Below are positions 1-5,179 of a stretch of DNA of 5,723 nucleotides, piece by piece. Location: the NCBI GenBank assembly GCA_004357005.1, contig SMWH01000061.1, positions 1-5,723 on the forward strand, written 5' to 3'. Position numbers and translations under genes: made by a program. The stretch's first letter is position 1. Each line of letters begins with the position of its first letter. The notes under the pieces are model-generated. The model was not told where the DNA came from. It saw nothing but the letters and a program-made list of their open reading frames with translations, and made no database searches. The stretch is from Gammaproteobacteria bacterium (GTDB lineage: Bacteria; Pseudomonadota; Gammaproteobacteria; SMWH01).

Positions 1-175
1 CGCGCCCTATCTGCGGTGGCTGCAGGCGAACCCCGGGGACGCCTTTCCCGGCAACACCGGGTGGTTGTCCATGGACACCGGGGGACGGGTATATCGCCAG
101 CTCCTTTGGGCGCGGTTTCTCGGTGGGCGGCCACGATTGATCAGCAGCACCGGTCAGGTCGTCGCGGGAAACTGA
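1..175 (+). CDS. lpoA: LpoA (LppC family) penicillin-binding protein activator, C-terminal end only
   Basis: Only the last 57 residues are in the window; the gene enters from the left, in the frame starting at base 2 and ending with TGA at 173-175. LpoA is an outer-membrane lipoprotein that reaches through the periplasm to stimulate PBP1A in peptidoglycan synthesis. The visible tail has the family's closing pattern: G-N-T-G-W-L-S-M-D, then G-G-R-V-Y-R-Q-L-L-W-A-R-F, then G-G-R-P. This matches the usual LppC ending (G-x-T-G-x-L, D, GR, R-x-L-x-W-A, a glycine-rich turn). Context agrees, because yraN and a diaA/gmhA-type gene follow directly, the usual gammaproteobacterial order. The call rests on a short C-terminal segment plus synteny, so the N-terminal TPR-like domain and lipobox cannot be checked. 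Confidence 0.85.
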   Translation, partial: APYLRWLQANPGDAFPGNTGWLSMDTGGRVYRQLLWARFLGGRPRLISSTGQVVAGN

Positions 176-189
176 TATGGCCCACGTCA

Positions 190-543
190 ATGGCTAGCGG
201 CGGGCAGTTCGAGCGCATGGCGAGAGAGCACCTCGAACGGGAGGGGCTTGAGTTTGTGGAGAGCAACTATCATTGCCGGCGCGGGGAACTGGACCTGATC
301 ATGCGCGATGATGATGACCTGGTGTTTGTGGAAGTGCGTTACCGCCGCAGCACGGACTACGGAAGCGGCGCGGAATCCGTGGATGCACGCAAGCGTGCGA
401 AATTGATCGCCACCGCCAGCCACTGGCTGCTGACACACCCGGCGCTCGCGGACTCGGCTTGTCGTTTCGACGTGGTATCCATGAGCGGCGCCCGGGCCAA
501 ACCTGACGTAGACTGGATACGTGACGCCTTTTCCGCCGCCTGA
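190..543 (+). CDS. yraN: YraN, UPF0102 family nuclease-fold protein
   Basis: A 117-residue protein of normal family length. UPF0102/YraN proteins have a restriction-endonuclease-like fold related to Holliday junction resolvases; their cellular role is poorly known. Visible hallmarks are Q-F-E-R-M-A-R near the N-terminus, N-Y-H-C-R-R-G-E-L-D-L-I at about 26-37, V-F-V-E-V-R-Y-R at 45-52, A-E-S-V at 61-64 and C-R-F-D-V-V at 91-96. E33, D35 and E48 sit where PD-(D/E)xK nucleases place metal-binding acids, with R50 where many nucleases have lysine. The frame stays open upstream to base 16, but that part overlaps lpoA in another frame and has no family similarity. ATG at 190 gives the standard N-terminus and lies 14 nt after the lpoA stop. 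No strong ribosome-binding site precedes it, so translation may be coupled to lpoA. Confidence 0.9.
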   Translation: MASGGQFERMAREHLEREGLEFVESNYHCRRGELDLIMRDDDDLVFVEVRYRRSTDYGSGAESVDARKRAKLIATASHWLLTHPALADSACRFDVVSMSGARAKPDVDWIRDAFSAA

Positions 544-552
544 TGTCCAAAC

Positions 553-556
553 AGGA
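553..556 (+). promoter_or_regulatory. Ribosome-binding site of gmhA/diaA
   Basis: AGGA lies six bases before the ATG at 563. It supports that start over an in-frame GTG at 521, which would overlap yraN and add a proline-rich segment not expected in the family. Confidence 0.6.
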
Positions 557-562
557 ATAGCG

Positions 563-1147
563 ATGGATGCAACCGATCGAATCCGGGAACTCTTTGCCGC
601 CAGCATCGAAGCCAAACAGAAGGCAGCCGACGCCCTGCCCGAAGCCATCCTGGCGGGAAGCGAAATGATCAACGCGTCGTTGCGCGCGGGCGGCAAGATC
701 CTCAGTTGTGGCAACGGCGGCTCGGCAGCGGATTCACAACATTTCGCCGCGGAACTCATCAACCGTTTCGAAACGGAACGTCAGGCCCTGGCAGCGGTGG
801 CGCTGACCACTGATTCTTCGACGCTCACCTCCATCGCCAACGACTATGACTTCGACCGGGTTTTCGCCCGCCAGCTTGAGGCTCTGGGTCGCCCGGGTGA
901 TGTGCTGCTGGCCATCAGCACCAGCGGCAATTCCTCCAACGTCATCGCCGCCATCGAAGTGGCCCATCAGAACAACATGCGCGTCGTCGCGCTGAGCGGT
1001 GGTGATGGCGGCGCCATGAAAGACCTGCTGGCGAACGATGATGTGGAGATCCGCGCGCCCGTCCGGAACACGGCTCGGGTGCAGGAAATTCATCTGCTCG
1101 TTTTGCATTGTCTGTGCGATCAGATCGATCGTCATTTCAACAGTTGA
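563..1147 (+). CDS. gmhA: SIS-domain protein: phosphoheptose isomerase GmhA / DiaA homologue
   Basis: A 194-residue single SIS-domain protein, the usual length for GmhA and DiaA. GmhA converts sedoheptulose 7-phosphate to D-glycero-D-manno-heptose 7-phosphate for LPS inner-core heptose; DiaA is a structurally related tetramer that binds DnaA to promote replication initiation. The phosphosugar-binding segments C-G-N-G-G-S-A-A-D-S (49-58) and S-T-S-G-N-S (119-124) are intact, as are N-R-F-E-T-E-R (67-73) and the closing R-V-Q-E-I-H...H-C-L-C-D-Q-I-D-R. H60, E64, Q174 and H182 match in spacing the zinc ligands I recall for E. coli GmhA (H61, E65, Q172, H180). The neighbours yraN and lpoA mark this as the diaA locus, whereas the metal site favours isomerase activity. 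It closely resembles pseudomonad proteins annotated GmhA at this locus. The family call is firm; the choice between GmhA and DiaA roles is not. Confidence 0.9.
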   Translation: MDATDRIRELFAASIEAKQKAADALPEAILAGSEMINASLRAGGKILSCGNGGSAADSQHFAAELINRFETERQALAAVALTTDSSTLTSIANDYDFDRVFARQLEALGRPGDVLLAISTSGNSSNVIAAIEVAHQNNMRVVALSGGDGGAMKDLLANDDVEIRAPVRNTARVQEIHLLVLHCLCDQIDRHFNS

Positions 1148-1768
1148 ATGGGAGCGGGGGCCTCAACCGACAGAGGCAACCGCAAACTCGCGCGATTGCT
1201 GACCGAGGTACGCGCCTGCCGGGTCTGCGCCGACCAACTGCCTCTCGGCACTAATCCGGTACTCCGCGCCCATGTGGACGCGAGGATCCTGATCGTCGGG
1301 CAGGCTCCGGGCACCCGGGTACACGAGACGGGCATTCCCTGGAACGATCCCTCCGGGGACCGCTTGCGCGAATGGATGTCGGTGGAGCGGGACGCTTTTT
1401 ATGACGAGCGCCGTTTTGCCATCATTCCCATGGGTTATTGCTACCCGGGCCGTGGCGCCTCGGGGGATCTGCCGCCCCGCCGGGAATGCGCCGAACTGTG
1501 GCTGCCCCGGTTGCTGGCGGAAATGCCCAATATCGAACTGACCCTGCTGATCGGCCAGTACGCCCAGGCCCATTACCTGAGCCCGGAGCGCAGATCCGGC
1601 GTGGCGGAAACCGTCCAACAATGGCAAAGTTACCTCCCCGAATTCCTGCCGTTGCCGCATCCTTCGCCACGCAACATAGGATGGTTTCGGCGCCACCCCT
1701 GGTTTGAAACCCGGGTGGTGCCCGCGTTGCAAACGCGGTTACGGCAGATCTACACGGACCTGAACTGA
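1148..1768 (+). CDS. Uracil-DNA glycosylase superfamily protein, Fe-S type, uncharacterised subgroup
   Basis: A 206-residue cytosolic protein of the uracil-DNA glycosylase fold, so probably a base-excision repair enzyme that removes uracil or another damaged base. The fold's motifs are visible: I-L-I-V-G-Q-A-P-G at 47-55 (motif 1), followed by H-E-T-G-I-P-W-N-D-P-S-G-D-R-L-R, and L-P-H-P-S-P-R-N at 169-176 (motif 2, DNA-intercalation loop). Cysteines 24, 27, 98 and 114 give C-x2-C-x70-C-x15-C, closely matching the 4Fe-4S ligands of family 4 UDGs such as Thermus UDGa. Motif 1 is GQAPG rather than GEAPG, and motif 2 looks more like SMUG1, so this belongs to the unassigned UDG-like subgroup rather than classical family 4. 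The ATG directly follows the gmhA stop (TGAATG) with no clear ribosome-binding site, implying translational coupling. Activity and substrate are inference. Confidence 0.85.
   Translation: MGAGASTDRGNRKLARLLTEVRACRVCADQLPLGTNPVLRAHVDARILIVGQAPGTRVHETGIPWNDPSGDRLREWMSVERDAFYDERRFAIIPMGYCYPGRGASGDLPPRRECAELWLPRLLAEMPNIELTLLIGQYAQAHYLSPERRSGVAETVQQWQSYLPEFLPLPHPSPRNIGWFRRHPWFETRVVPALQTRLRQIYTDLN
1691..1720 (+). repeat. Imperfect dyad / stem-loop in the 3' end of the glycosylase gene
   Basis: CCACCC at 1693-1698 pairs with GGGTGG at 1713-1718, extended by a G-T and a C-G pair outward. GGTTT at 1701-1705 and AAACC at 1707-1711 pair inside it, with a 2x1 internal loop between. It lies within coding sequence, so it may be incidental, but a second hairpin follows one base later. 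Confidence 0.4.
1722..1738 (+). repeat. Perfect 7-bp hairpin near the end of the glycosylase gene
   Basis: CCGCGTT and AACGCGG are perfect complements around a GCA loop. No U-run follows, so this is not a classical intrinsic terminator. It lies 53 nt before the start of the DUF885 gene, where it could affect transcript processing or stability within the operon; that role is inference. Confidence 0.45.
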
Positions 1769-1779
1769 ACAAATCTAAC

Positions 1780-1784
1780 GGAGG
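1780..1784 (+). promoter_or_regulatory. Strong ribosome-binding site of the DUF885 lipoprotein gene
   Basis: GGAGG ends seven bases before the ATG at 1792. It is the strongest Shine-Dalgarno match on the plus strand here and fixes the start that yields a proper lipoprotein signal peptide. It suggests this gene is translated independently of the upstream genes. Confidence 0.75.
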
Positions 1785-1791
1785 AATCGCG

Positions 1792-3624
1792 ATGCGATAT
1801 CTTTTTCTTACCACGCTTTGCGCGCTTACCCTTGCGGCCTGCGGCGGCGACCAGACAGGGGAAACCACCGCTGCTCCCGACACCAAAGCCCAGGCGCAGA
1901 CGGAACTGGTTGATGCCAAAACGGCCGAGTCGCAAGAACTTGCGGCGTTGGTGGATGAGCACTTCGAGCGCAATCTGGAGCTGAACCCTGTCCGCGCCAC
2001 ATCGCTCGGCGATCACCGCTGGGACGACCAGTTCGCCAATTCCATCGGACCCGAACATCGGGCCAGGACCGAAGCGCTGGGCCGGGAATTCCTGGAACGG
2101 ATCAACAGTATCGAGCCCGGCCTGCTGGAGGGTCAGGACCTGCTGACCTGGGAAGTGTTCAAAACCGAACGGGAAAACGACATCGAGAGCCTGCGGTTTC
2201 CCGGTTACCTGATCCCCGTCAACCAGTTTTTCAGCACACCGAACTTTTTCGCCCAGATGGGTTCCGGTGGCAGCCTCCACCCGTTCAAGACGGTGAAAAA
2301 CTACGATGACTTTCTGGGACGCATGGACGGTTTCAGCGTATGGATCGATCAGGCCATCGAAAACATGCGCGAGGGCATGGCGGCAGGTGTCATAAACCCG
2401 CGGATACTCATGGAGAAAACCCTGCCGCAACTCGAAGCACACGTGGTGGACGACGTCACCGAGAGTCTTTTTTATCGGCCCGTTGAAAACATGCCGGAGG
2501 ACTTTTCCGTGGAGGATCGTGAGCGTCTTGCCGCTGCCTATTCCGATGCCATCCGGAACGTGGTGGTCCCTGCCTACGCGCGCTTGCGCGATTTCATCCG
2601 CGACGAGTACCTGCCCGCCACTCGCGACACGGTCGGACTCTATGCGCTCCCGGACGGCGAGGCCTGGTACGCCTACTCAGTACGCATGCGCACCACCACG
2701 GATCTCACGCCGGAGCAAATCCACCAGATCGGACTGGAGGAGGTCGGGCGTATCCATGGCGAAATGCGCAGTGTGATGGCCGACGTTGGATTCGATGGAG
2801 ACCTGAAAGACTTCTTCGAATTCATGAACGACGATCCCCAGTTCTACTTCACCGAGCGTGAGGATCTCATCAACGGTTACCGGGACATGCGCGAATACGT
2901 GCACGCCCTGGCGCCCAAACTGTTCAAGCGTTTTCCCGAGGCGGATTACGAAATCCGGGCCGTTGAACCCTTTCGTGAGAAATCCTCTTCCGGGGGGTCC
3001 TACCAGCGCGCCGCACCGGATGGCTCACGGCCAGGCGTTTTCTACGCCAATGCCTATGATCTGAACGCCCGACCCAAGTGGGCCATGGAATCACTGTTCC
3101 TGCACGAAGCCGTGCCGGGACACCACTTCCAGATCGCGCTGCAACAGGAGGTCGAAGAACTGCCGCGCTTCCGGCGCTTCGGCGGTTTCACCGCGTACAC
3201 CGAGGGCTGGGGTCTGTACGCGGAAAGCCTCGGAAAAGAAATGGGTGTTTACACGGACCCCTATCAGTATTTCGGTGCGCTCAATGCGGAGTTGTGGCGC
3301 GCGGTGCGGCTGGTGGTGGACACGGGTCTGCACGCCAAGGGCTGGACCCGGCAGGACGTGCTGGACTATATGTACGCCAATACGGCGGTCAAGGAGGCCC
3401 GGGCGGTTTCCGAAGCGGAACGCTACATCGCCTGGCCCGGTCAGGCGCTGGCCTATAAGATCGGCCAGCTCAAAATCCGCGAACTGCGTGATCGCGCAGA
3501 GGCGCAACTGGGGTCATCTTTCGATCCCCGGGAATTTCATGAGGCGATTCTGATCGACGGATCATTGCCGCTGGATGTTCTCGAAACCAAGATTGACCGC
3601 TGGATCGCGGATCAACAGGGGTGA
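1792..3624 (+). CDS. DUF885 family lipoprotein, putative zinc metallopeptidase
   Basis: A 610-residue protein with a lipoprotein signal: basic start M-R-Y, hydrophobic stretch to about residue 14, and lipobox L-A-A-C with Cys17 as the lipidation site. Residue +2 is glycine, not aspartate, which by the usual Lol rule favours the outer membrane. A flexible G/T/A/Q-rich linker (18-45) follows. The rest matches DUF885: N-P-V-R-A-T-S-L-G-D-H at 65-75 near the N-terminus; the metal-binding H-E-A-V-P-G-H-H-F at 438-446; and E-G-W-G-L-Y-A-E at 471-478, which likely supplies the third ligand of a gluzincin-like zinc site. The length is typical and all presumed catalytic residues are present, so it should be active. 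Its natural substrate, presumably a peptide in the periplasm or imported from outside, is unknown. It lies 23 nt after the glycosylase gene and may be co-transcribed, but no functional link to the preceding genes is evident. Confidence 0.9.
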   Translation: MRYLFLTTLCALTLAACGGDQTGETTAAPDTKAQAQTELVDAKTAESQELAALVDEHFERNLELNPVRATSLGDHRWDDQFANSIGPEHRARTEALGREFLERINSIEPGLLEGQDLLTWEVFKTERENDIESLRFPGYLIPVNQFFSTPNFFAQMGSGGSLHPFKTVKNYDDFLGRMDGFSVWIDQAIENMREGMAAGVINPRILMEKTLPQLEAHVVDDVTESLFYRPVENMPEDFSVEDRERLAAAYSDAIRNVVVPAYARLRDFIRDEYLPATRDTVGLYALPDGEAWYAYSVRMRTTTDLTPEQIHQIGLEEVGRIHGEMRSVMADVGFDGDLKDFFEFMNDDPQFYFTEREDLINGYRDMREYVHALAPKLFKRFPEADYEIRAVEPFREKSSSGGSYQRAAPDGSRPGVFYANAYDLNARPKWAMESLFLHEAVPGHHFQIALQQEVEELPRFRRFGGFTAYTEGWGLYAESLGKEMGVYTDPYQYFGALNAELWRAVRLVVDTGLHAKGWTRQDVLDYMYANTAVKEARAVSEAERYIAWPGQALAYKIGQLKIRELRDRAEAQLGSSFDPREFHEAILIDGSLPLDVLETKIDRWIADQQG

Positions 3625-3641
3625 CGGACAGGCAATATGAA

Positions 3642-3671
3642 AAGGGCGGCTCATTCGCTTGGGCCGCCCTT
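3642..3671. terminator. Stem-loop terminator between convergent genes
   Basis: AAGGGCGGC (3642-3650) is perfectly complementary to GCCGCCCTT (3663-3671). The stem can extend inward by a T-G, a C-G and an A-T pair, leaving a six-base loop. Read on the minus strand the stem ends in a short T-run (CCCTTTTC), as expected for an intrinsic terminator of the dehydrogenase gene, whose stop is 28 nt away. On the plus strand it sits 17 nt past the DUF885 stop but lacks a good T-run, so termination there is probably weaker. Confidence 0.75.
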
Positions 3672-3698
3672 CGCAGGCTCCGGAATCAGGCCCCGAAA

Positions 3699-4844
3699 TC
3701 AGGCTCTGGGCACCCGTGAGTCGAGGCTGAGTTCCACGTACCGCTCTTCCAGCCTGTCCAGAATGAACTGCAGACAATCCGGCTCGCGGCCCAGCATCTC
3801 GGGAGGCGAGATACCGGGTTTGTCATAGAGCCCCGCGGCCAACAGACGCACGACCGCCGTGCAGGTATAGCCGGTAGTCCGGGACATGGAGTGCGTGCGC
3901 GTTTCCCGGTTGTAACGGTCGAAAAGATCATAGACATGGGTGATGGGATGCCCGTTCTCCTCACCTTCCACTTCCACCCGCATCACGGTGAGGTCCTCGT
4001 CATCATCCGCCAGGCCCCAGGCAGCGGAGAGCAGCTCCGCGCTCAGGTCCCGCGGCACGACTTCCGTATCGGCTACCGCGCGCGGATGGGTTTCAAAGAA
4101 ACCCGTGTCGCGCAACAGGCGCATCTTCAACGCGTGACCCGGGTAACGCACGGTTTTCTCCACCATGTTCGGGCAATCGATCGTGGTCAGCAGGGTTCTC
4201 AGTCCGTCGCTGTTGAATGCCTCCACGGTTCCGACACCCGGCAGATCCATCAGCACGATGTCACTCAACGCGGGTTTCACGACGTCTTTGCCGTCGATGC
4301 GTAAGCGCGCAGGGCGCGTGTATTTTTCAATGATGTCGGCCGGCGAAGAAGTCGCCTTGTACTCGAAGGGCCAGGCCCGGATGACGGGCAATCCGCCGAC
4401 ATAACATGCAAAACGGTTGAGCTTGCTCATGTTGGCCGCGTGAAAGCCCAGCATCATGTTGCTCAGCCCCGGCGCAACGCCGCAGTCGATAATGGCGACG
4501 ACGTTTTTTTCGCAGGCCAGATTGTGCAGCTCGAATTCGTCTTCAGGACAGAAGGAAATATCCACAACGGGTTTGCCGGCTTCGATCACCGTGCGCAGCG
4601 TCTGAAAACCCAAGGTACCGGGAACCGCACCAACGACGATGTCCTGGGACTCCACCACCGAGCGCACGGCATCGGCATCCGACAGATCTGCCTCCACCGC
4701 CTTCACCCCGGCCAGGCCCTGCAGAGGTTTGAGTATGGCCTTTGAGTGATCCACCGCGGTGACTTCGAATTCACCTTCCTGTGCCAGATCCAGCACGATC
4801 GCCCGGCCTACCCGTCCCGCACCCAGTACGGCGACTTTCTTCAT
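3699..4844 (-). CDS. Saccharopine dehydrogenase family oxidoreductase, lysine 6-dehydrogenase-like
   Basis: A 381-residue cytosolic NAD(P)-dependent enzyme. The N-terminal Rossmann fold has V-A-V-L-G-A-G-R-V-G-R (4-14), and D32 at the end of the second strand (A-V-D-H-S) suggests NAD preference. V-D-I-S-F (94-98) and D-C-G-V-A-P-G (120-126) follow, then the catalytic/C-terminal domain with Y-V-G-G-L-P-V (148-154), F-E-Y-K (160-163), R-Y-P-G-H (233-237) and a terminal S-P-P-E-M-L-G (346-352). Order and spacing recall bacterial L-lysine 6-dehydrogenase (about 385 residues), which oxidatively deaminates the lysine epsilon-amino group to allysine, which cyclises. Saccharopine reductase or carboxynorspermidine synthase relatives are alternatives; the substrate cannot be set from sequence. 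The frame stays open 330 nt further upstream, but the Rossmann start and a strong ribosome-binding site choose ATG at 4844-4842. It appears to have its own promoter and terminator, so it is probably monocistronic. Confidence 0.88.
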   Translation of the reverse strand: MKKVAVLGAGRVGRAIVLDLAQEGEFEVTAVDHSKAILKPLQGLAGVKAVEADLSDADAVRSVVESQDIVVGAVPGTLGFQTLRTVIEAGKPVVDISFCPEDEFELHNLACEKNVVAIIDCGVAPGLSNMMLGFHAANMSKLNRFACYVGGLPVIRAWPFEYKATSSPADIIEKYTRPARLRIDGKDVVKPALSDIVLMDLPGVGTVEAFNSDGLRTLLTTIDCPNMVEKTVRYPGHALKMRLLRDTGFFETHPRAVADTEVVPRDLSAELLSAAWGLADDDEDLTVMRVEVEGEENGHPITHVYDLFDRYNRETRTHSMSRTTGYTCTAVVRLLAAGLYDKPGISPPEMLGREPDCLQFILDRLEERYVELSLDSRVPRA

Positions 4845-4848
4845 TGAG

Positions 4849-4855
4849 CCCTCCC
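4849..4855 (-). promoter_or_regulatory. Ribosome-binding site of the saccharopine-dehydrogenase-like gene
   Basis: On the minus strand GGGAGGG ends four bases before the ATG at 4844-4842 (GGAGG core five bases away). It decides the start in favour of the Rossmann N-terminus over any upstream in-frame TTG or GTG. Confidence 0.75.
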
Positions 4856-4875
4856 GACCTGGAGATAAGTGCTGG

Positions 4876-4881
4876 ATTATA
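4876..4881 (-). promoter_or_regulatory. Candidate -10 element for the dehydrogenase gene
   Basis: The minus strand reads TATAAT, a perfect sigma-70 -10 consensus, 31 nt before the start codon; transcription would begin near 4869, giving a leader of about 25 nt. No good -35 hexamer lies 16-18 nt upstream, where the minus strand is T-rich (GCTTTTTG). The promoter may therefore be weak or activator-dependent. Confidence 0.5.
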
Positions 4882-4896
4882 GGCCGCTGAGCGGCC
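4882..4896. promoter_or_regulatory. 15-bp perfect dyad abutting the -10 element (operator candidate)
   Basis: GGCCGCT and AGCGGCC flank a single central base, directly against the TATAAT on the minus strand, so the dyad fills most of the -35/-10 spacer. That placement is typical of a repressor or MerR-type operator. It is unlikely to be a terminator, since no T-run follows it on either strand (the A-run on the plus strand lies after it, the wrong base for one). Confidence 0.4.
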
Positions 4897-4940
4897 CAAA
4901 AAGCCCCGGTCAGTTCCGCCCCCGGAAGCACCCGGCGCGG

Positions 4941-4954
4941 CAGTACGACCGCCG
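4941..4954 (+). repeat. Direct repeat copy 1
   Basis: CAGTACGACCGCCG recurs at 5031-5044 with a single A/G difference, 90 bases downstream. Each copy is preceded by GCGG or GCGGG, and each lies beside a CTGCCC...GGGCAG stem, hinting at a duplicated unit of about 90 bp. Confidence 0.5.
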
Positions 4955-4960
4955 GTGTCG

Positions 4961-4980
4961 CTGCCCTCGCCCCGGGGCAG
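4961..4980. repeat. CTGCCC/GGGCAG stem-loop 1
   Basis: CTGCCC at 4961-4966 pairs with GGGCAG at 4975-4980 around an eight-base loop. The overlapping GCCCCGGGGC at 4969-4978 is itself a perfect 10-bp palindrome, so alternative pairings are possible. Confidence 0.5.
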
Positions 4981-5003
4981 AGAATGGCCGGCACCGGAAG
5001 ACG

Positions 5004-5036
5004 GCACCTGCCCACTTCCCTTTCCGCGGGCAGTGC
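5004..5036. repeat. CTGCCC/GGGCAG stem-loop 2
   Basis: CTGCCC at 5008-5013 pairs with GGGCAG at 5028-5033 around a 14-base pyrimidine-rich loop. GCA/TGC extends the stem outward past a bulged C. The six-base stem is the same as in the stem-loop at 4961-4980. Confidence 0.5.
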
Positions 5037-5044
5037 GACCGCCG
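5031..5044 (+). repeat. Direct repeat copy 2
   Basis: CAGTGCGACCGCCG, matching 13 of 14 bases of the copy at 4941-4954. Confidence 0.5.
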
Positions 5045-5104
5045 CCTGACGCAAAGGTCTTATGGCTTTGTGCCGAGCCTGATCGATCGGTCGAACGGGC
5101 GGGA

Positions 5105-5155
5105 TCATCGCCTTCCGGGCGACTGGACTTGCATTTGGAGCCAGGAAGGCGATGA
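5105..5155. repeat. 12-bp perfect inverted repeat with a 27-nt loop
   Basis: TCATCGCCTTCC at 5105-5116 is the exact reverse complement of GGAAGGCGATGA at 5144-5155. Past one mismatch, GGC at 5118-5120 pairs with GCC at 5140-5142, giving a stem of up to 15 pairs. It begins 24 nt after the TPR gene stop on the minus strand, the place for a 3' end structure. No T-run follows on that strand, so it could be a Rho-assisted end, an mRNA-stabilising hairpin or a REP-like element. Confidence 0.65.
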
Positions 5156-5179
5156 CGCCGTCCGTCACACGCAATGGAG

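Larger units (their letters stand above)
4856..5179. other. Intergenic region without a convincing gene, rich in inverted repeats
   Basis: About 335 nt lie between the TPR gene stop and the dehydrogenase start, including the promoter region near 4870-4896. Open frames cross it on both strands, but their translations are proline-, alanine- and arginine-rich with no recognisable motif and no ribosome-binding site, as expected by chance in GC-rich DNA. It holds several inverted repeats: a 12-bp pair at 5105-5155, CTGCCC/GGGCAG pairs at 4961-4980 and 5008-5033, and the dyad at 4882-4896. A 14-nt near-identical direct repeat occurs at 4941 and 5031. No tRNA or known riboswitch pattern was recognised. 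Confidence 0.6.

Noticed and set aside
16..189. N-terminal extension of yraN in the same frame
   Set aside because: It overlaps the clear lpoA tail in another frame, has low-quality composition and goes beyond the normal family length.
521..562. GTG start for gmhA at 521
   Set aside because: It would overlap yraN and add a proline-rich segment. ATG at 563 has an AGGA site and gives the expected length.
187..762. 191-residue open frame on the minus strand
   Set aside because: It is antisense to yraN and gmhA, both recognised families; long antisense frames are common in GC-rich DNA.
1148..1768. UdgX or classical family 4 UDG
   Set aside because: The KRRIH insertion of UdgX is absent, and motif 1 is GQAPG rather than GEAPG or GEQPG.
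4882..4902. The 4882-4896 hairpin with the adjacent A-run as an intrinsic terminator
   Set aside because: On the plus strand the run after the stem is A, not T; on the minus strand the T-run comes before the stem, so neither direction fits.
4845..5174. 110-residue extension of the dehydrogenase to a TTG at 5174
   Set aside because: The extension has no motif and is A/P/R-rich. The Rossmann strand and a strong ribosome-binding site fix the start at 4844.
4845..5179. CRISPR array or tRNA in the gap
   Set aside because: The repeats are only two copies with one mismatch and irregular surroundings, and no cloverleaf pattern was found.
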